A stretch of DNA of 48,872 nucleotides from Planctomycetota bacterium (GTDB lineage: Bacteria; Planctomycetota; Phycisphaerae; WQYP01). Positions within the stretch are counted from its first letter, which is position 1, and each line of letters begins with the position of its first letter. A program made the translations under genes and the position numbers. Location of the stretch: NCBI GenBank assembly GCA_021809365.1, contig JAKBAC010000006.1, forward strand, positions 1-48,872, read 5' to 3'. A model generated the notes under the pieces. That model saw only the letters and a program-made list of their open reading frames with translations, did no database searches and was not told the DNA's origin. Below, piece by piece: positions 11,179-20,393 of the stretch.

Positions 11179-13128
11179 TCATCGCTTGCTTGTCGGCGCA
11201 GGCCCGGTCGGTGTTCGAGCGATCCTCGCGGCAATTATGGATTCAATGTTCTGGCCGTCGAGGGTAGAGCTTATTAATTTTCCATCCGGGCCGATGAGAA
11301 ATAGGGAAGGGATACCATGGCAGGTGTAATCGTCCGCAATGGAATGCCTCGCGTCGCTGCCTGCGACCACCTGAATCCATGGAAGTTTTTTGGCCGCCAC
11401 AAATTTCCGTGGCCACTTCAAGTCCGTGTCAAAAGTAATGGAGATGATCACCAGCTTGCCGGATATTCCAAACCGGGCGTAGATCTTTTTGAGCACGGGG
11501 GTTAGTGCCCGGCATGGGGGGCACCACGAGGCCCAAAAATCCAGCAGTACAAATTTACCCTTAAACTGGGACAGGCTCACAGTGCCGGAACCGTTCAGCT
11601 TCCGGAGCGTGAACGCCGGTGCCGCATCGCCAACCTTGACGTTCAACTGGCGGAGCATTGAAATTGCTCCGAGATCGAGCGGCTTGGCCGTTGCTCCACT
11701 CACGGCTGCGTCTACGTCTATGTTCCTGTTCGCGGAAGCCAGAAGACGATCATCCGGCTTATGAACTGATTGCAGGGCCGAACATTCAAAGCAATATTTC
11801 CCGAATGGTACGTGCGGGATCATAAAATATCCGTGCGCGTTGATGGAGACCGGGATCGAATCTTCATGTGCCTGGTAGTATTGCCCGGCGGCAGTTTTCA
11901 GCCAACGCTTCATCCAAAGAGTTCTTCGTGGATGGCTGAGATTGAACCAATTATCCGGATATGGGATCGGCTGATTTTGATAAGTCAATTCCGCCGTCAG
12001 GCCATACTTTGTGCCGACAGGCGGCTTGGTTCCTGCGGGCCAAACAATCCTGCCGATAATCATGCGGCCACCGTGAAGCTCTACCTTTTGAATATGATCA
12101 ACTACGCGCACGTTCACCTTCTGTCCCCGATCAAGCACAATTCCATAGTACGTTTTGCACTTAAAGGCAACTTTTCCATTTGGTGATCGTTGAGAGTACT
12201 CAATTGCCGCGCTTCCGGGGTTGCGCGCACAATGAATGGTGAATTCGTCGGGCCTCATGGGCTTATCAATCGCGATATGGGAGATCACAAAACGAAATGT
12301 GGCCAACCCCCGAAAAGGCTCTCCACCTTTCATACTCATGGTTTGTTCCACGAACGACACGGGAAGTACAATTCTCCGTCCCGATCCAAGAGGAAATTCG
12401 TGGTATCTAATCCTGCTGAGTTGCGCATAATGTTCCGGATGGGAAATCTCGTCCGCTCGCCAGGAGATTACGAGCGGATGATTTACCCCGGCGTTGCCGA
12501 CGGTAAATCTGGCATGTGCTGCGGCCACGTAGTCCATCCCCAAAATGCACCCCTGCAAATCCGGACCCGGTGGAGTGTTCCCGCAGTCCAATACCTCTCG
12601 ACACCGTTCGAAAATCGAATTCGGATTCCGTGAAAATCGCACAAGATTCATCCAATGCGGATGCCGTGCCTCCGTACTTCGTGGAAAGACGGGAGCCAGT
12701 GGCATCAGCGGTGCTAAGAGGGGATTCCCCCCGACCAATATTGTGCCATGAACAGGGCGTTTTCGCCAAATGCCCAGTATATGCATTCTGTCGTCGAACA
12801 TCCGGAAATGCTTGCCATTATCCGAGACCACTGCATGGTACGTCGCCCCCGGAATGGATGGGATGGATTGCTCGTAGGCTATGCGGTATTTTGTACCGGC
12901 CCCCCAGTACTCATATCGGATTACCGCGGTTGCCGTCTTACCCTGCGACATTTTGCACGACTCACGGCCTACGGCTTGAAAATGAATGGTCTTGATTCGA
13001 GTGTACTGCCGAGCCTGCCAGAGAAGAGCCTGTACAACCGGGCTGGGCCGCGTTTGAGCGGGCGCTGCTTGAATCCCTGACGGAAACAGCAAGCCCGCAA
13101 GTACGATCCAACAAAATAATATCCGCAT
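11179..13128 (-). CDS. Secreted TlpA-like thioredoxin-domain protein
   Basis: 649 residues. A signal peptide is clear (basic start, hydrophobic LFCWIVLAGLLF, cleavage near AA-22). The first 300 residues or so form a beta-rich domain with alternating hydrophobics that looks like the LolA/LolB-type lipid-carrier fold; this is a weak resemblance. A middle beta-sandwich-like part follows. From about residue 498 there is a TlpA/ResA redoxin domain with the active site WCPPC in LLDFWASWCPPCRALTP and the cis-proline region HGIPSLFLIGPDG. It probably acts as a thiol-disulfide enzyme outside the inner membrane. Large TlpA-fusion proteins of this kind are common in planctomycetes. It stands alone, about 250 bp upstream of the hydrogenase operon on the same strand. 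Confidence 0.75.
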   Translation of the reverse strand: MRILFCWIVLAGLLFPSGIQAAPAQTRPSPVVQALLWQARQYTRIKTIHFQAVGRESCKMSQGKTATAVIRYEYWGAGTKYRIAYEQSIPSIPGATYHAVVSDNGKHFRMFDDRMHILGIWRKRPVHGTILVGGNPLLAPLMPLAPVFPRSTEARHPHWMNLVRFSRNPNSIFERCREVLDCGNTPPGPDLQGCILGMDYVAAAHARFTVGNAGVNHPLVISWRADEISHPEHYAQLSRIRYHEFPLGSGRRIVLPVSFVEQTMSMKGGEPFRGLATFRFVISHIAIDKPMRPDEFTIHCARNPGSAAIEYSQRSPNGKVAFKCKTYYGIVLDRGQKVNVRVVDHIQKVELHGGRMIIGRIVWPAGTKPPVGTKYGLTAELTYQNQPIPYPDNWFNLSHPRRTLWMKRWLKTAAGQYYQAHEDSIPVSINAHGYFMIPHVPFGKYCFECSALQSVHKPDDRLLASANRNIDVDAAVSGATAKPLDLGAISMLRQLNVKVGDAAPAFTLRKLNGSGTVSLSQFKGKFVLLDFWASWCPPCRALTPVLKKIYARFGISGKLVIISITFDTDLKWPRKFVAAKKLPWIQVVAGSDARHSIADDYTCHGIPSLFLIGPDGKLISSTLDGQNIESIIAARIARTPTGPAPTSKR

Positions 13129-13355
13129 CTGAAGCGCTCCGTAGCCATCCGCATTGATTATATCGCGAAATGTTGCCGCCGCCGCGGCTCGTACAGTTTA
13201 TCAGCCTCCGGTAACCGGCGGCAAGCAGGGACATATCCGCCGCCTGTCACGATCATCGTGATAGGTTCATGTTATTCCAGTTCAATCCGAGTTTGTGCAA
13301 AAAAACATGGGCGCACCGCTTTACTCGCGGTAGCCTAGAGAGTAAATTCTTACAC

Positions 13356-14099
13356 ATGAATACAGTCACGCAAGAAGATTCCTCCATGCCCGGTCCGGTT
13401 AATGTAGCGTCGGAGGCATCAGCCGCACCTGTCGATGCGGTGAAATCCATGGAAGATCAGGCGGGCACCGCCGCCGGGCCGCAAGGCGCAAATTCCGGCG
13501 ACGTGGAGCCGCGCCCAGCGGATGCCGCTGTTTCACTGGCGAATGCGGAAGCGGTGGGGCAGCAAAGCGCATTGGATCAGATGCCTTTGCGCCAAGTGCT
13601 TGAGGCGCTGCTGTTTGCCAGCGACGTTCCGTTGATGGGTGCCAAAATTGCGCAAACGTTGGGCTTGGATTCCGTGCGGGCGGTGAAGCTGGCGGTCGAA
13701 GAACTCAATGAAAGTTATACCCAACGTGAGGCGGCGTTCAGGGTTGAAGAACGGGCGGGGGGGTATCAGATACTGACATTGCCGCAGTATGCGGAGTATA
13801 TTCAGCGCTTGATGCGGAAGCGTGATGAGGGACGCCTGACTCCGGCCGCGCTGGAAACCCTGGCCATTATTGCGTATAAGCAGCCAATTTTGCGGGTGGA
13901 TGTTGAAGCGATCCGGGGCGTGGCCTGCGGAGACGTGATCCGCACGTTGATGGAATACAATCTGGTAAAAATCGTCGGGCGTGCCGAGGAAGTGGGCCGG
14001 CCCATGCTGTATGGTACGACCAAACATTTTCTCGAAGTGTTCGGCCTGTCGAGCCTGAAGGATTTACCCAGAGCCGATCAACTCAAAGAACCGACGTAA
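13356..14099 (+). CDS. scpB: Segregation and condensation protein B
   Basis: 247 residues from the chosen ATG. ScpB is a winged-helix protein that binds ScpA and helps the SMC complex condense and segregate chromosomes. After a low-complexity, Ala-rich N-terminal extension of about 75 residues comes the family core, from LRQVLEALLFASDVPL through LTPAALETLAIIAYKQPI (the most conserved part) to GRPMLYGTTKHFLEVFGL. The N-terminal extension makes the start uncertain: 13356 (ATG), 13386 (ATG) or 13269 are all in frame. scpA is not adjacent. Divergent from the TlpA-like gene and convergent with murQ. Confidence 0.92.
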   Translation: MNTVTQEDSSMPGPVNVASEASAAPVDAVKSMEDQAGTAAGPQGANSGDVEPRPADAAVSLANAEAVGQQSALDQMPLRQVLEALLFASDVPLMGAKIAQTLGLDSVRAVKLAVEELNESYTQREAAFRVEERAGGYQILTLPQYAEYIQRLMRKRDEGRLTPAALETLAIIAYKQPILRVDVEAIRGVACGDVIRTLMEYNLVKIVGRAEEVGRPMLYGTTKHFLEVFGLSSLKDLPRADQLKEPT

Positions 14100-14126
14100 A
14101 GCAAGGGGTCGTCAAACGCATAATAG

Positions 14127-14147
14127 GCACACAGATGTGCGTTTTTT
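14127..14147 (+). terminator. Possible terminator after scpB
   Basis: A short hairpin with arms GCACA and TGTGC and a 4-base loop is followed by G and six T. It lies 28 bp after the scpB stop, in the gap between the converging scpB and murQ genes. The stem is only 5 bp, so efficiency is doubtful. Confidence 0.45.
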
Positions 14148-14244
14148 GCGTGCGTTGCACCCCACAACCTGTACCTCGCCGTTCGCAACTTCCAACGCCT
14201 CGTGCTTTCTTTCCACCGTAATTACGGGGAACAGAGCACGAGCA

Positions 14245-15156
14245 TCACGGCCGTGACGTTCCGATCGCCCGATGCAAAAAGCCGTCCGAATTGTTCAGGA
14301 TTTCCTGCGCGGTGGCGGCATCACATTGCTGATGGTGCATGACGATAGCCCGTTTGACCTGACCGCCGGCCCGCGTCAACAGTTCCATCGCCTCTGTTCG
14401 CTCCATGCCGGTCAGCCGCGTTATGATCCGCACGCCCCGATCTACCAGCTTGCGATTTTTCAGGCAATCCAGATCGACCATGATGTTGCCGTAGACTTTG
14501 CCGATGCGTGTCATAGCGAGCGTGCTGATGGTATTGAGCACCAGTTTCGTGGCGGTACCGGCCTTGAGTCGGGTTGATCCGGTCAATACTTCCGGGCCGG
14601 TCGTCAGGCAGATAAACAAGTCCGCTTCCGCGCAAATATGCTCGCGTGCCGTGCAGGCCAGGAAGATGGTTCCTGCTCCGCGACTGTGAGCTTCCGCAAT
14701 CGCCCCATGCACAAACGGTGTGGTTCCCCCGGCGGCAATTCCAACTACCACATCGCGCTGCGTCAGACCAATCTCCCGCAAAGCCCTGGCACCGGCTTCC
14801 CGGTCATCTTCCACATTTTCAATGGATTGTTGAATCGCCGCCACGCCACCGGCAATAATACCCACCACCATTCCCGGGTCGGAGGAAAAAGTGGGCGGAC
14901 ATTCGGCGGCATCCAAAATGCCCAGCCGCCCGCTGGTGCCCGCCCCGACATATATCAATCGTCCGCCCGCGCGAAAGGCCCGCGCCGCCATTTCCACCGC
15001 CTCCGCAATTGCTTGCGATTCTGTACCCACTGCCGCCACCGCCCGCTGATCTTCACGATTCATCAGCAGCACCGCATCCAGCACCGCCATCTGATCCAAT
15101 TGCGCGGAATCGGGATTGGACTTTTCAGTTTCAATATGACTTCGGTCGTGTACCAT
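14245..15156 (-). CDS. murQ: N-acetylmuramic acid 6-phosphate etherase
   Basis: 303 residues. MurQ cleaves the lactyl ether of N-acetylmuramate 6-phosphate to GlcNAc 6-phosphate and D-lactate in peptidoglycan recycling. The SIS-domain core is clear: GGRLIYVGAGTSGRLGILDAAECPPTF around residue 60-85 holds the sugar-phosphate site, and NTISTLAMTRIGKVYGNIMVDL lies further on. The N terminus (TEKSNPDSAQLDQM) matches the family start. Its presence implies muramic acid turnover and so a peptidoglycan wall. No other recycling genes adjoin it. Confidence 0.95.
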   Translation of the reverse strand: MVHDRSHIETEKSNPDSAQLDQMAVLDAVLLMNREDQRAVAAVGTESQAIAEAVEMAARAFRAGGRLIYVGAGTSGRLGILDAAECPPTFSSDPGMVVGIIAGGVAAIQQSIENVEDDREAGARALREIGLTQRDVVVGIAAGGTTPFVHGAIAEAHSRGAGTIFLACTAREHICAEADLFICLTTGPEVLTGSTRLKAGTATKLVLNTISTLAMTRIGKVYGNIMVDLDCLKNRKLVDRGVRIITRLTGMERTEAMELLTRAGGQVKRAIVMHHQQCDAATAQEILNNSDGFLHRAIGTSRP

Positions 15157-15301
15157 CGGTCAGTGGAGCCTCATTGATAAACAAACATCAATTTCATGAA
15201 TGCAGGCTGTACCATGACAAAGCCGAAATATCAACTATCATTCCTATCATTTCCCGCACCGGGTGTGGCAGTAATTCCGGGCACCCGTGGATTTTCCGTG
15301 G

Positions 15302-15378
15302 AAAACGCGCGGTGCAAGCACACGCGGCTAAAGGGGGATGGGGCGTCCCGGCACCACGGTTCGGATTTATTGCCACGC
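15302..15378 (-). repeat. Dispersed intergenic repeat, copy A
   Basis: Read on the minus strand, this copy has the 5' part TGGCAATAAATCCGAACC, a GGGACGCCCCATCCCC segment, then the 3' core TAGCCGCGTGTGCTTGCACC and GCGCGTTTT. It matches copies at 17107-17240, 30371-30452, 46573-46648 and 47825-47934. It sits between the murQ and holA starts, upstream of both. It lacks the AT-rich module found in copies B and D. Confidence 0.75.
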
Positions 15379-15441
15379 TCCCGTCACCGGGCGCAATATC
15401 ATACGTTGGCGTTCGAGGCTATTGGCAATTATCATATCGTC

Positions 15442-16527
15442 ATGGCCACGAAGCAATCGGAACCGAAAATTGAAATTCACCCCGTGATGGTGCTGGCGGG
15501 CACCGAGTCGTTTTTGCGGCAGCAATGGGTGAGCCGCATTCGACGGGCGGCGCTGGATGAATCGTCCATGGACGCGGGTTATATCCGCCTGGAACCGAAC
15601 GTGTCGGTCACAGCTTTGTTGGATGAATGCCGGACCTTCGGCATGTTTTCCAGTCGCAAGCTGGTGGTACTGGAGCCGGCGGATATGCTGCTCAAGGGGC
15701 GGGGCGGAAATGCGGAGGCGGAACCAAATAATGCCGGCGATGAGGAGGAGGAACCCGTGGCTGCAACCGGCGGCTCTTCTCCGCGTGATTTGATTTTGCG
15801 CTATGCCGAGGCTCCCTGCGAAAATTCCACTCTGGTATTGATCTGCGACAACTGGTTGAAGATAACACGGCTGCATAAGTTTCTAGATAAACAGGGCGCG
15901 GTAATTGCCTGTCAGCCTATGAAGGAAGAGGACGTTCCGCGTTGGCTTACGCAGCACGCGCGGGCGGATTTTGATAAGACACTCGAACCGCAGGCGGTGA
16001 TGCGATTGGCGGAACTGGTGGGAACGGATATGGCGCGGCTGGAAAGTGAATTGGCCAAGCTGGCACTCTTCGCGGATAAACAGCCGGTGATTACCTCCGC
16101 CATGGTCGATGAACTGGTCGGATTTCAGCATGAACAGGTGGTATGGAGTTTCGTTGATGCCCTGGCCACCGGAAATGCCAAAGAGGCCTTGGCCTGTCAT
16201 ACGGAATTGTGGCAAATGGACGCCCGTATCGGCTTTACGCTTGTTGGAGCGGTCTTTTTCTGGCTCAGTCAGGTGCTTCGCGCGCGCGAAATGCTGGATC
16301 GGCGTTTAAGCGACAGTCAGATCAGTAAGGAACTCAAACTCTGGCCGGCACAGCGAGCCAGTGCCGTCTTGAATTCGGCCCGGCGCTGGGGGGTGGATGG
16401 CTGCCGACGTGTCAGCGCCGCGTTGCTGGCGGCGGATATGGCGGCTAAAACCAGCCTGGGCGATCCGCAGCGCAACATGGAACGCTTCATTGTGCAGGCA
16501 TGTCTGAGTCTTGAGCCGTCGGTTTAA
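15442..16527 (+). CDS. holA: DNA polymerase III delta subunit
   Basis: 361 residues. HolA is the clamp-loader subunit that opens the beta sliding clamp. The N-terminal part has VMVLAGTESFLRQQWVSRIR, where the family normally shows an LxGxE...L motif. The middle has LVLICDNWLK and later VMRLAELVGTDMARLESELAKL, the family's most conserved helix, followed by ITSAMVDELVG. The C-terminal helical collar ends in ERFIVQACLSL. An acidic low-complexity insert (EAEPNNAGDEEEEP) lies near residue 95-110. The ATG at 15442 is chosen over longer in-frame starts because those run into repeat copy A. It converges on the DinB-family gene with 15 bp between. Confidence 0.88.
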   Translation: MATKQSEPKIEIHPVMVLAGTESFLRQQWVSRIRRAALDESSMDAGYIRLEPNVSVTALLDECRTFGMFSSRKLVVLEPADMLLKGRGGNAEAEPNNAGDEEEEPVAATGGSSPRDLILRYAEAPCENSTLVLICDNWLKITRLHKFLDKQGAVIACQPMKEEDVPRWLTQHARADFDKTLEPQAVMRLAELVGTDMARLESELAKLALFADKQPVITSAMVDELVGFQHEQVVWSFVDALATGNAKEALACHTELWQMDARIGFTLVGAVFFWLSQVLRAREMLDRRLSDSQISKELKLWPAQRASAVLNSARRWGVDGCRRVSAALLAADMAAKTSLGDPQRNMERFIVQACLSLEPSV

Positions 16528-16542
16528 CGATGAACTGATCAG

Positions 16543-17013
16543 TCACAACGGCTTTCCCAGCAACTGGCGTTTATGCTTCAGAAATTTTATATGATGATCC
16601 AGGTGCTGGATATACATCCTCACCATATCGCCGAGGGTCACGCGACCCCGCTGGTTATGGGTGCCGGCGCGGGAAAACGCTTCTGCCGGAAGGCGATAGA
16701 GAATTTCGCCGGTCAGCAGACGATTTTTGGAAAATACATCCGCCGCCATGGCCGCATCAAGCTGGTCATAGAACAATTTCGCGGCAAATGCGCTTTCATC
16801 AAATCCGATCAGCGTGGGATTGTCTTCCGCGATGATCCGCTTCATACGGTCCGAGGCAATCAGATCGCTGTCCATCAGGTGCATGACAATCTGCCGGATA
16901 CTCCATGTATTGGGCACCGGGTGCGCATTAAGTTCCGCCGCCGACAACCCCTTGATCGCCGCGGGCAAAATCGAAGCCTGCCGGACATATTCATCAATAA
17001 TGGTCTTTTCCAT
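16543..17013 (-). CDS. DinB-family protein
   Basis: 156 residues, a four-helix-bundle protein of the DinB/YfiT superfamily. Members bind a metal through three histidines and many act as thiol-dependent transferases, but the substrate here is unknown. Likely ligands are in TWSIRQIVMHLMDSD (near residue 45) and in the C-terminal MYIQHLDHHIKFLKHKR. Overall length and the spacing between the two histidine regions fit the family. It is a single gene, convergent with holA. Confidence 0.82.
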   Translation of the reverse strand: MEKTIIDEYVRQASILPAAIKGLSAAELNAHPVPNTWSIRQIVMHLMDSDLIASDRMKRIIAEDNPTLIGFDESAFAAKLFYDQLDAAMAADVFSKNRLLTGEILYRLPAEAFSRAGTHNQRGRVTLGDMVRMYIQHLDHHIKFLKHKRQLLGKPL

Positions 17014-17106
17014 GGCATGATCCTTTGAAAACTCCTGCCCCGCACATATCTATCATCAAAACTTTTCATGCAAATTGCAAGAGCATCGCAGCAAAATCCG
17101 ACGAAG

Positions 17107-17240
17107 TGGCGTGGGAATCAATCCGAACCAGCGTACCGGAACACCTCACCCCCTTGCACAATCTGAAATCCGAAATTTGAAATCCCAAATCTCACTTCTC
17201 CTTTTAGCCGCGTGTGCTTGCACCGCGCGTTTTGCGCGGC
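17107..17240 (+). repeat. Dispersed intergenic repeat, copy B (with AT-rich module)
   Basis: The longest copy. It begins GTGGGAATCAATCCGAACC-like, continues with CCTCACCCCCTTGCACAATC, then an AT-rich module of A3TC/TGAAAT units (17158-17200), then the shared core TAGCCGCGTGTGCTTGCACC and CGCGCGTTTTGCGCGGC. It lies upstream of the DinB-family gene and of cmk. Confidence 0.75.
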
Positions 17241-17568
17241 AGTCGCCGGTGTTGAGAAAGCAGTAACGTTTCTCGTTGAGCGTAGCGCTTCGTTGACACC
17301 ATCTCCTAACTCCTAACTTCTAACTCCCAACTTCTACCTCCAGTCTGTTCTCCGCTCTGCGGCCGCCGCCGCGGCGGGTGACCCGCAAATTTGCCATGCC
17401 CCGACGAGGTGATTTTCAGTGTGGCATTGAATATCCGGTGATCAGGCGGTATGAACATGGAATCGCAGGTTTGTGTTCGGCCTGCATGCGTTGGTTTCTG
17501 CCGCGAATGGTGAGCCGGAACTTCGACATTGTTGTCGGGATATGATGGCGCGCAGAGGAGATTGGAAT
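17241..17568. other. Non-coding gap before cmk with a hairpin and a CT-rich tract
   Basis: No convincing gene. A GAGAAA / TTTCTC inverted repeat with a 9-base loop lies at about 17253-17273. From about 17303 to 17341 there is a degenerate direct repeat of CTCCTAACT-like units. A GC-rich stretch follows (about 17361-17380). In-frame ATG codons before cmk at 17473 and 17542 are open to the gene but lack good ribosome binding sites. Confidence 0.5.
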
Positions 17569-18243
17569 TTGATTATCACGATTGATGGCCCGGCGGGATC
17601 GGGAAAATCAGCGGCGGCGGAGCTTTTGGCCCAGCGTCTGAACGTGCGGCACCTGGATACGGGTGCGATGTATCGCGCCGTGGCATTACTGGCCATCAGG
17701 CGGGGAATGGTGGATGGCGCGTTGGAACCGCAGGTGATCGGTCGCCTGGCGGTGGACATGAATCTGACCTTTGATTGGCACACGCATCCGGCGCGGATTC
17801 TGCTGGATAATCAGGATGTCTCTCTGGATATTCGTAAGCCTGAGGTTACCGCGATGGTGCACCTGGCCGCTGATAATTCCGCAGTGCGGGAGGAACTGGT
17901 GCGGCGACAGCGGCTGATCGCCGCCGAGACCGGCGCACTGGTTACGGAGGGCCGGGATCAAGGAACGCTGGCATTTCCTGATGCGGATTATAAATTTTAT
18001 CTTGATGCGGATATCCGGGAACGCGCGCGGCGGCGATTGGCTGAACTTAAGGGAAAAGGAATCGCCGCGGAGGCGCAAGCGGTTTTCACGGATATGCAGG
18101 CCCGCGATCAGCGTGACACCGCACGCGGCGTAGGCGCGTTAAAATTGGCGTCCGATGGAATCGTGCTTGATACCACGGCACTGACGTTGCCACAGGTGGT
18201 CGATGCGATGCTTAATAGAATAGGAAAAGACAGACATGAATGA
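17569..18243 (+). CDS. cmk: Cytidylate kinase
   Basis: 224 residues from a TTG start. It phosphorylates CMP and dCMP with ATP. The P-loop is ITIDGPAGSGKSAAAELLA at the extreme N terminus, followed by HLDTGAMYRAVALLA, GRDQGTLAFPDADYKFYLDA (the lid and nucleotide region) and a C-terminal LDTTALTLPQVVDAML. The TTG at 17569 is chosen because an AGGAG site lies 8 bases upstream and because the family starts just before the P-loop; ATGs at 17542, 17545 and 17473 are in frame. GRDQGT replaces the more usual GRDIGT. The gene overlaps plsC by 8 bp, so the two are coupled, a common arrangement. Confidence 0.93.
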   Translation: MIITIDGPAGSGKSAAAELLAQRLNVRHLDTGAMYRAVALLAIRRGMVDGALEPQVIGRLAVDMNLTFDWHTHPARILLDNQDVSLDIRKPEVTAMVHLAADNSAVREELVRRQRLIAAETGALVTEGRDQGTLAFPDADYKFYLDADIRERARRRLAELKGKGIAAEAQAVFTDMQARDQRDTARGVGALKLASDGIVLDTTALTLPQVVDAMLNRIGKDRHE

Positions 18244-19081
18244 CGCGCCGCCGCCATCACCTTCTGATTCGTACGGGCCGGATTCGGACACAACATCCTT
18301 CATGCCCGCATCCGCGGACACGCCACCGCCGGCGGCTTCGCCGCGTGTACGTTTCGTCTATCGCGGTGAAGGTAGCGGTTGGATGCAGGTGTTTCTCTGG
18401 ACACTGGGGAGGATATTTTTACAATTTTTCAGCATACTGTGTTTTCATATTCGTGTGGCGGGAAGGGAAAATGTTCCGGCAACGGGTGCGGCCCTGCTGG
18501 TGACCAATCATCAGAGTATGTTGGACCCGTGGATGATTGGCATTGGTCTGAAGCGTCAGATACATTTCATGGCCCGCGAAACATTATTCAAAGGCGGACT
18601 GGGCCAGTATATTTTTGAAACCACGAACGCTTTTCCCGTACGGCGCGGACGCGCGGATTCTTCCGCGGTGCGTGAAGCCATTCACCGGCTGCAGCGGGGC
18701 TTTCTCGTGAATTTATTCCCGGAAGCCACACGCACCATGGATGGCACCATCGGGCCGATAGCGGCGGGGGTGGCGATTATCGTTCATCGCGCCAAAGTAC
18801 CGGTGATTCCGGTGGTTATTGACGGAGCCTTTGAAGCCTGGCCGCGGGATCGGAAGTTTTTCCGATACTCCGGGATTCGTCTGCGTTACGGTAAGCCGAT
18901 ACCATACATTGAATTGGCGGATTTATCCGCGGATGAAATTTCCGTGCGCATCCGCCGGGAGATGATTGAGTTGCAGAAAAAATTGAAATCGACCCATGCC
19001 ACCGCCTCGGAACAACGCTTTGTATCCGATTTGCAGGCGGGAAAGAAGCGACTTGTGGTATCGCGCGAATTGTCTGCTTGA
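18236..19081 (+). CDS. plsC: 1-acyl-sn-glycerol-3-phosphate acyltransferase
   Basis: 281 residues. It transfers an acyl chain to lysophosphatidate to make phosphatidate at the inner membrane. The acyltransferase motif I is NHQSMLD (H and D present), motif III is FPEATR (usually FPEGTR), and ARETLFKGGLGQYIF corresponds to the acceptor region. A proline/serine-rich tail of about 40 residues precedes a hydrophobic segment (about 48-65, VFLWTLGRIFLQFFSILCF) likely to enter the membrane. The ATG overlaps the cmk end. Confidence 0.9.
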   Translation: MNDAPPPSPSDSYGPDSDTTSFMPASADTPPPAASPRVRFVYRGEGSGWMQVFLWTLGRIFLQFFSILCFHIRVAGRENVPATGAALLVTNHQSMLDPWMIGIGLKRQIHFMARETLFKGGLGQYIFETTNAFPVRRGRADSSAVREAIHRLQRGFLVNLFPEATRTMDGTIGPIAAGVAIIVHRAKVPVIPVVIDGAFEAWPRDRKFFRYSGIRLRYGKPIPYIELADLSADEISVRIRREMIELQKKLKSTHATASEQRFVSDLQAGKKRLVVSRELSA

Positions 19082-19245
19082 CCGCAAATGGCTTCGCGCG
19101 ATGGGCAATTATTCTGTACCATTTCAGATCATCTCGACCAGCGAGCCACCGGGCTATTCCCGGTGCGCTTCAGAAATCTTGTGACATGATGCTTGTCTCA
19201 TTCCCGGAGATGGCCATATTGCCGTGCCCGTGTGCTGGATGATGT

Positions 19246-20085
19246 TTATGCGGACAATTGTGAAAGCTGCAACGGTGCGATATCAAACTTGGCATTTTGC
19301 CCCAAATACCGGGCCGGATTGTTATGGAAAATCTCAATAATTTCCTGCTCACTATGGCCGCGACTGCGATATTCCAGCGCACAATCCTGCAAAGTAAACG
19401 GGCTGCTGGGGCCCCAGTCCGCGGAGGAGTTCACCAGCAGTCGCCGCGGACCATAGATTTCCAGCATATCCGCGGCGCGGCAGGGACTCATCTTGGTGGT
19501 GGGATACAAGGTCATGCCGGCCCAATAACCGGCATCAAGCACCGCTTTAATGGTGTGCTCCTCAACATGGTCAATCCAGACCCGCTGCGGGTCGGCGTGC
19601 AGATTTCGCAGGAGATCCAGCGTCAGTTGCGTGCCTTTGCGCTTATCCGCCATGTGCGGCGTGTGAATCAGCACGAGTTGCCGGTATTTCAGTGCCAGTT
19701 CCATCTGTTCCTGAAAAATGACCAGCTCATTGCGGGTATTTTTGTTAAGGCCGATTTCCCCGATACCCAATACAGTGGGTTTGTCGAAAAACGACGGCAT
19801 GCCGGCCATGACCTCGCGTGCCAAGGTCATGTTCTCCGATTCCTTGGGATTCACGGCGATCCAACAGAAGTGGCGTATGCCATATTGCGCAGCGCGGGTC
19901 GGTTCAAATTCACTGATCTGCCGGAAATAGTCAATGAAACTTCCGGAGTAACGGTGGTCAAAGCCCGCCCAAAAGGAGGGTTCGGCGACCGCGACCACAC
20001 CGGCCTGAGCCATGCGCGCATAGTCGTCGGTGGTTCGCGATATTCCGTGATAATGGGGTTGGATATAATACATATAAGTCTCCAT
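19246..20085 (-). CDS. TatD-like metal-dependent hydrolase (EboB-like)
   Basis: 279 residues. A TIM-barrel metal hydrolase of the TatD type. The first metal motif is PHYH (HxH) at about residue 11-14, followed by SRTTDDYARMAQAGVVAV. Other expected ligand segments are IGEIGLNK, LIHTPHMADKRKGT and WIDHVEEHT, with NSSADWGPSSPF near the C terminus. The SRTTDDY...VAVAEPSFWAGFD pattern is what I recall from the eboB-like branch rather than classical TatD nucleases, but no other ebo genes are here. The substrate is unknown. It follows two uncharacterised genes on the same strand with small gaps, so the three may form one operon. Confidence 0.75.
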   Translation of the reverse strand: METYMYYIQPHYHGISRTTDDYARMAQAGVVAVAEPSFWAGFDHRYSGSFIDYFRQISEFEPTRAAQYGIRHFCWIAVNPKESENMTLAREVMAGMPSFFDKPTVLGIGEIGLNKNTRNELVIFQEQMELALKYRQLVLIHTPHMADKRKGTQLTLDLLRNLHADPQRVWIDHVEEHTIKAVLDAGYWAGMTLYPTTKMSPCRAADMLEIYGPRRLLVNSSADWGPSSPFTLQDCALEYRSRGHSEQEIIEIFHNNPARYLGQNAKFDIAPLQLSQLSA

Positions 20086-20115
20086 GCCGCAAAAATGCCG
20101 GCGCTTTTTCCAAAC

Positions 20116-20349
20116 TTATACAACCGGATCGGAAAGTAAATGCAAAATCCGTTCGGTGCGATTCGGCTCCGCACTGGGCTGTGCCAGCACGGCCATGGCC
20201 TGGCCAATTCGCAATAGCCGTTCATCAGCGGGCCTGCCGTCACCGGGCGGCACGGGTGTGCGATCATAGCGATCCAGTGTCGCCGCCAATTCCAGCAACA
20301 TGCAGCGGCAATCCAGATAATACCGGTCCAGAACATCTTTTTTATTCAT
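20116..20349 (-). CDS. Small conserved-looking protein of unknown function
   Basis: 77 residues from the chosen ATG, which has a GAGG site nine bases upstream; a longer in-frame reading from 20397 adds 16 residues. The product begins MNKKDVLDRYYLDCRCMLLE and is mostly helical by composition, with Cys-x-Cys near residue 14-16 and many charged residues. No signal peptide or membrane segment. It lies 30 bp before the TatD-like gene and 44 bp after an uncharacterised gene. I do not recognise a named family; a partner or regulator of the hydrolase is only a guess from position. Confidence 0.6.
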   Translation of the reverse strand: MNKKDVLDRYYLDCRCMLLELAATLDRYDRTPVPPGDGRPADERLLRIGQAMAVLAQPSAEPNRTERILHLLSDPVV

Positions 20350-20393
20350 TGGATGATACCTCGAAACGACTCGACATGACGTGGTGAATTTGG

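Noticed and set aside
17303..17341. CTCCTAACT-like units considered as a CRISPR or tandem repeat array
   Set aside because: Units are short, degenerate and without spacers; no cas genes in the window.
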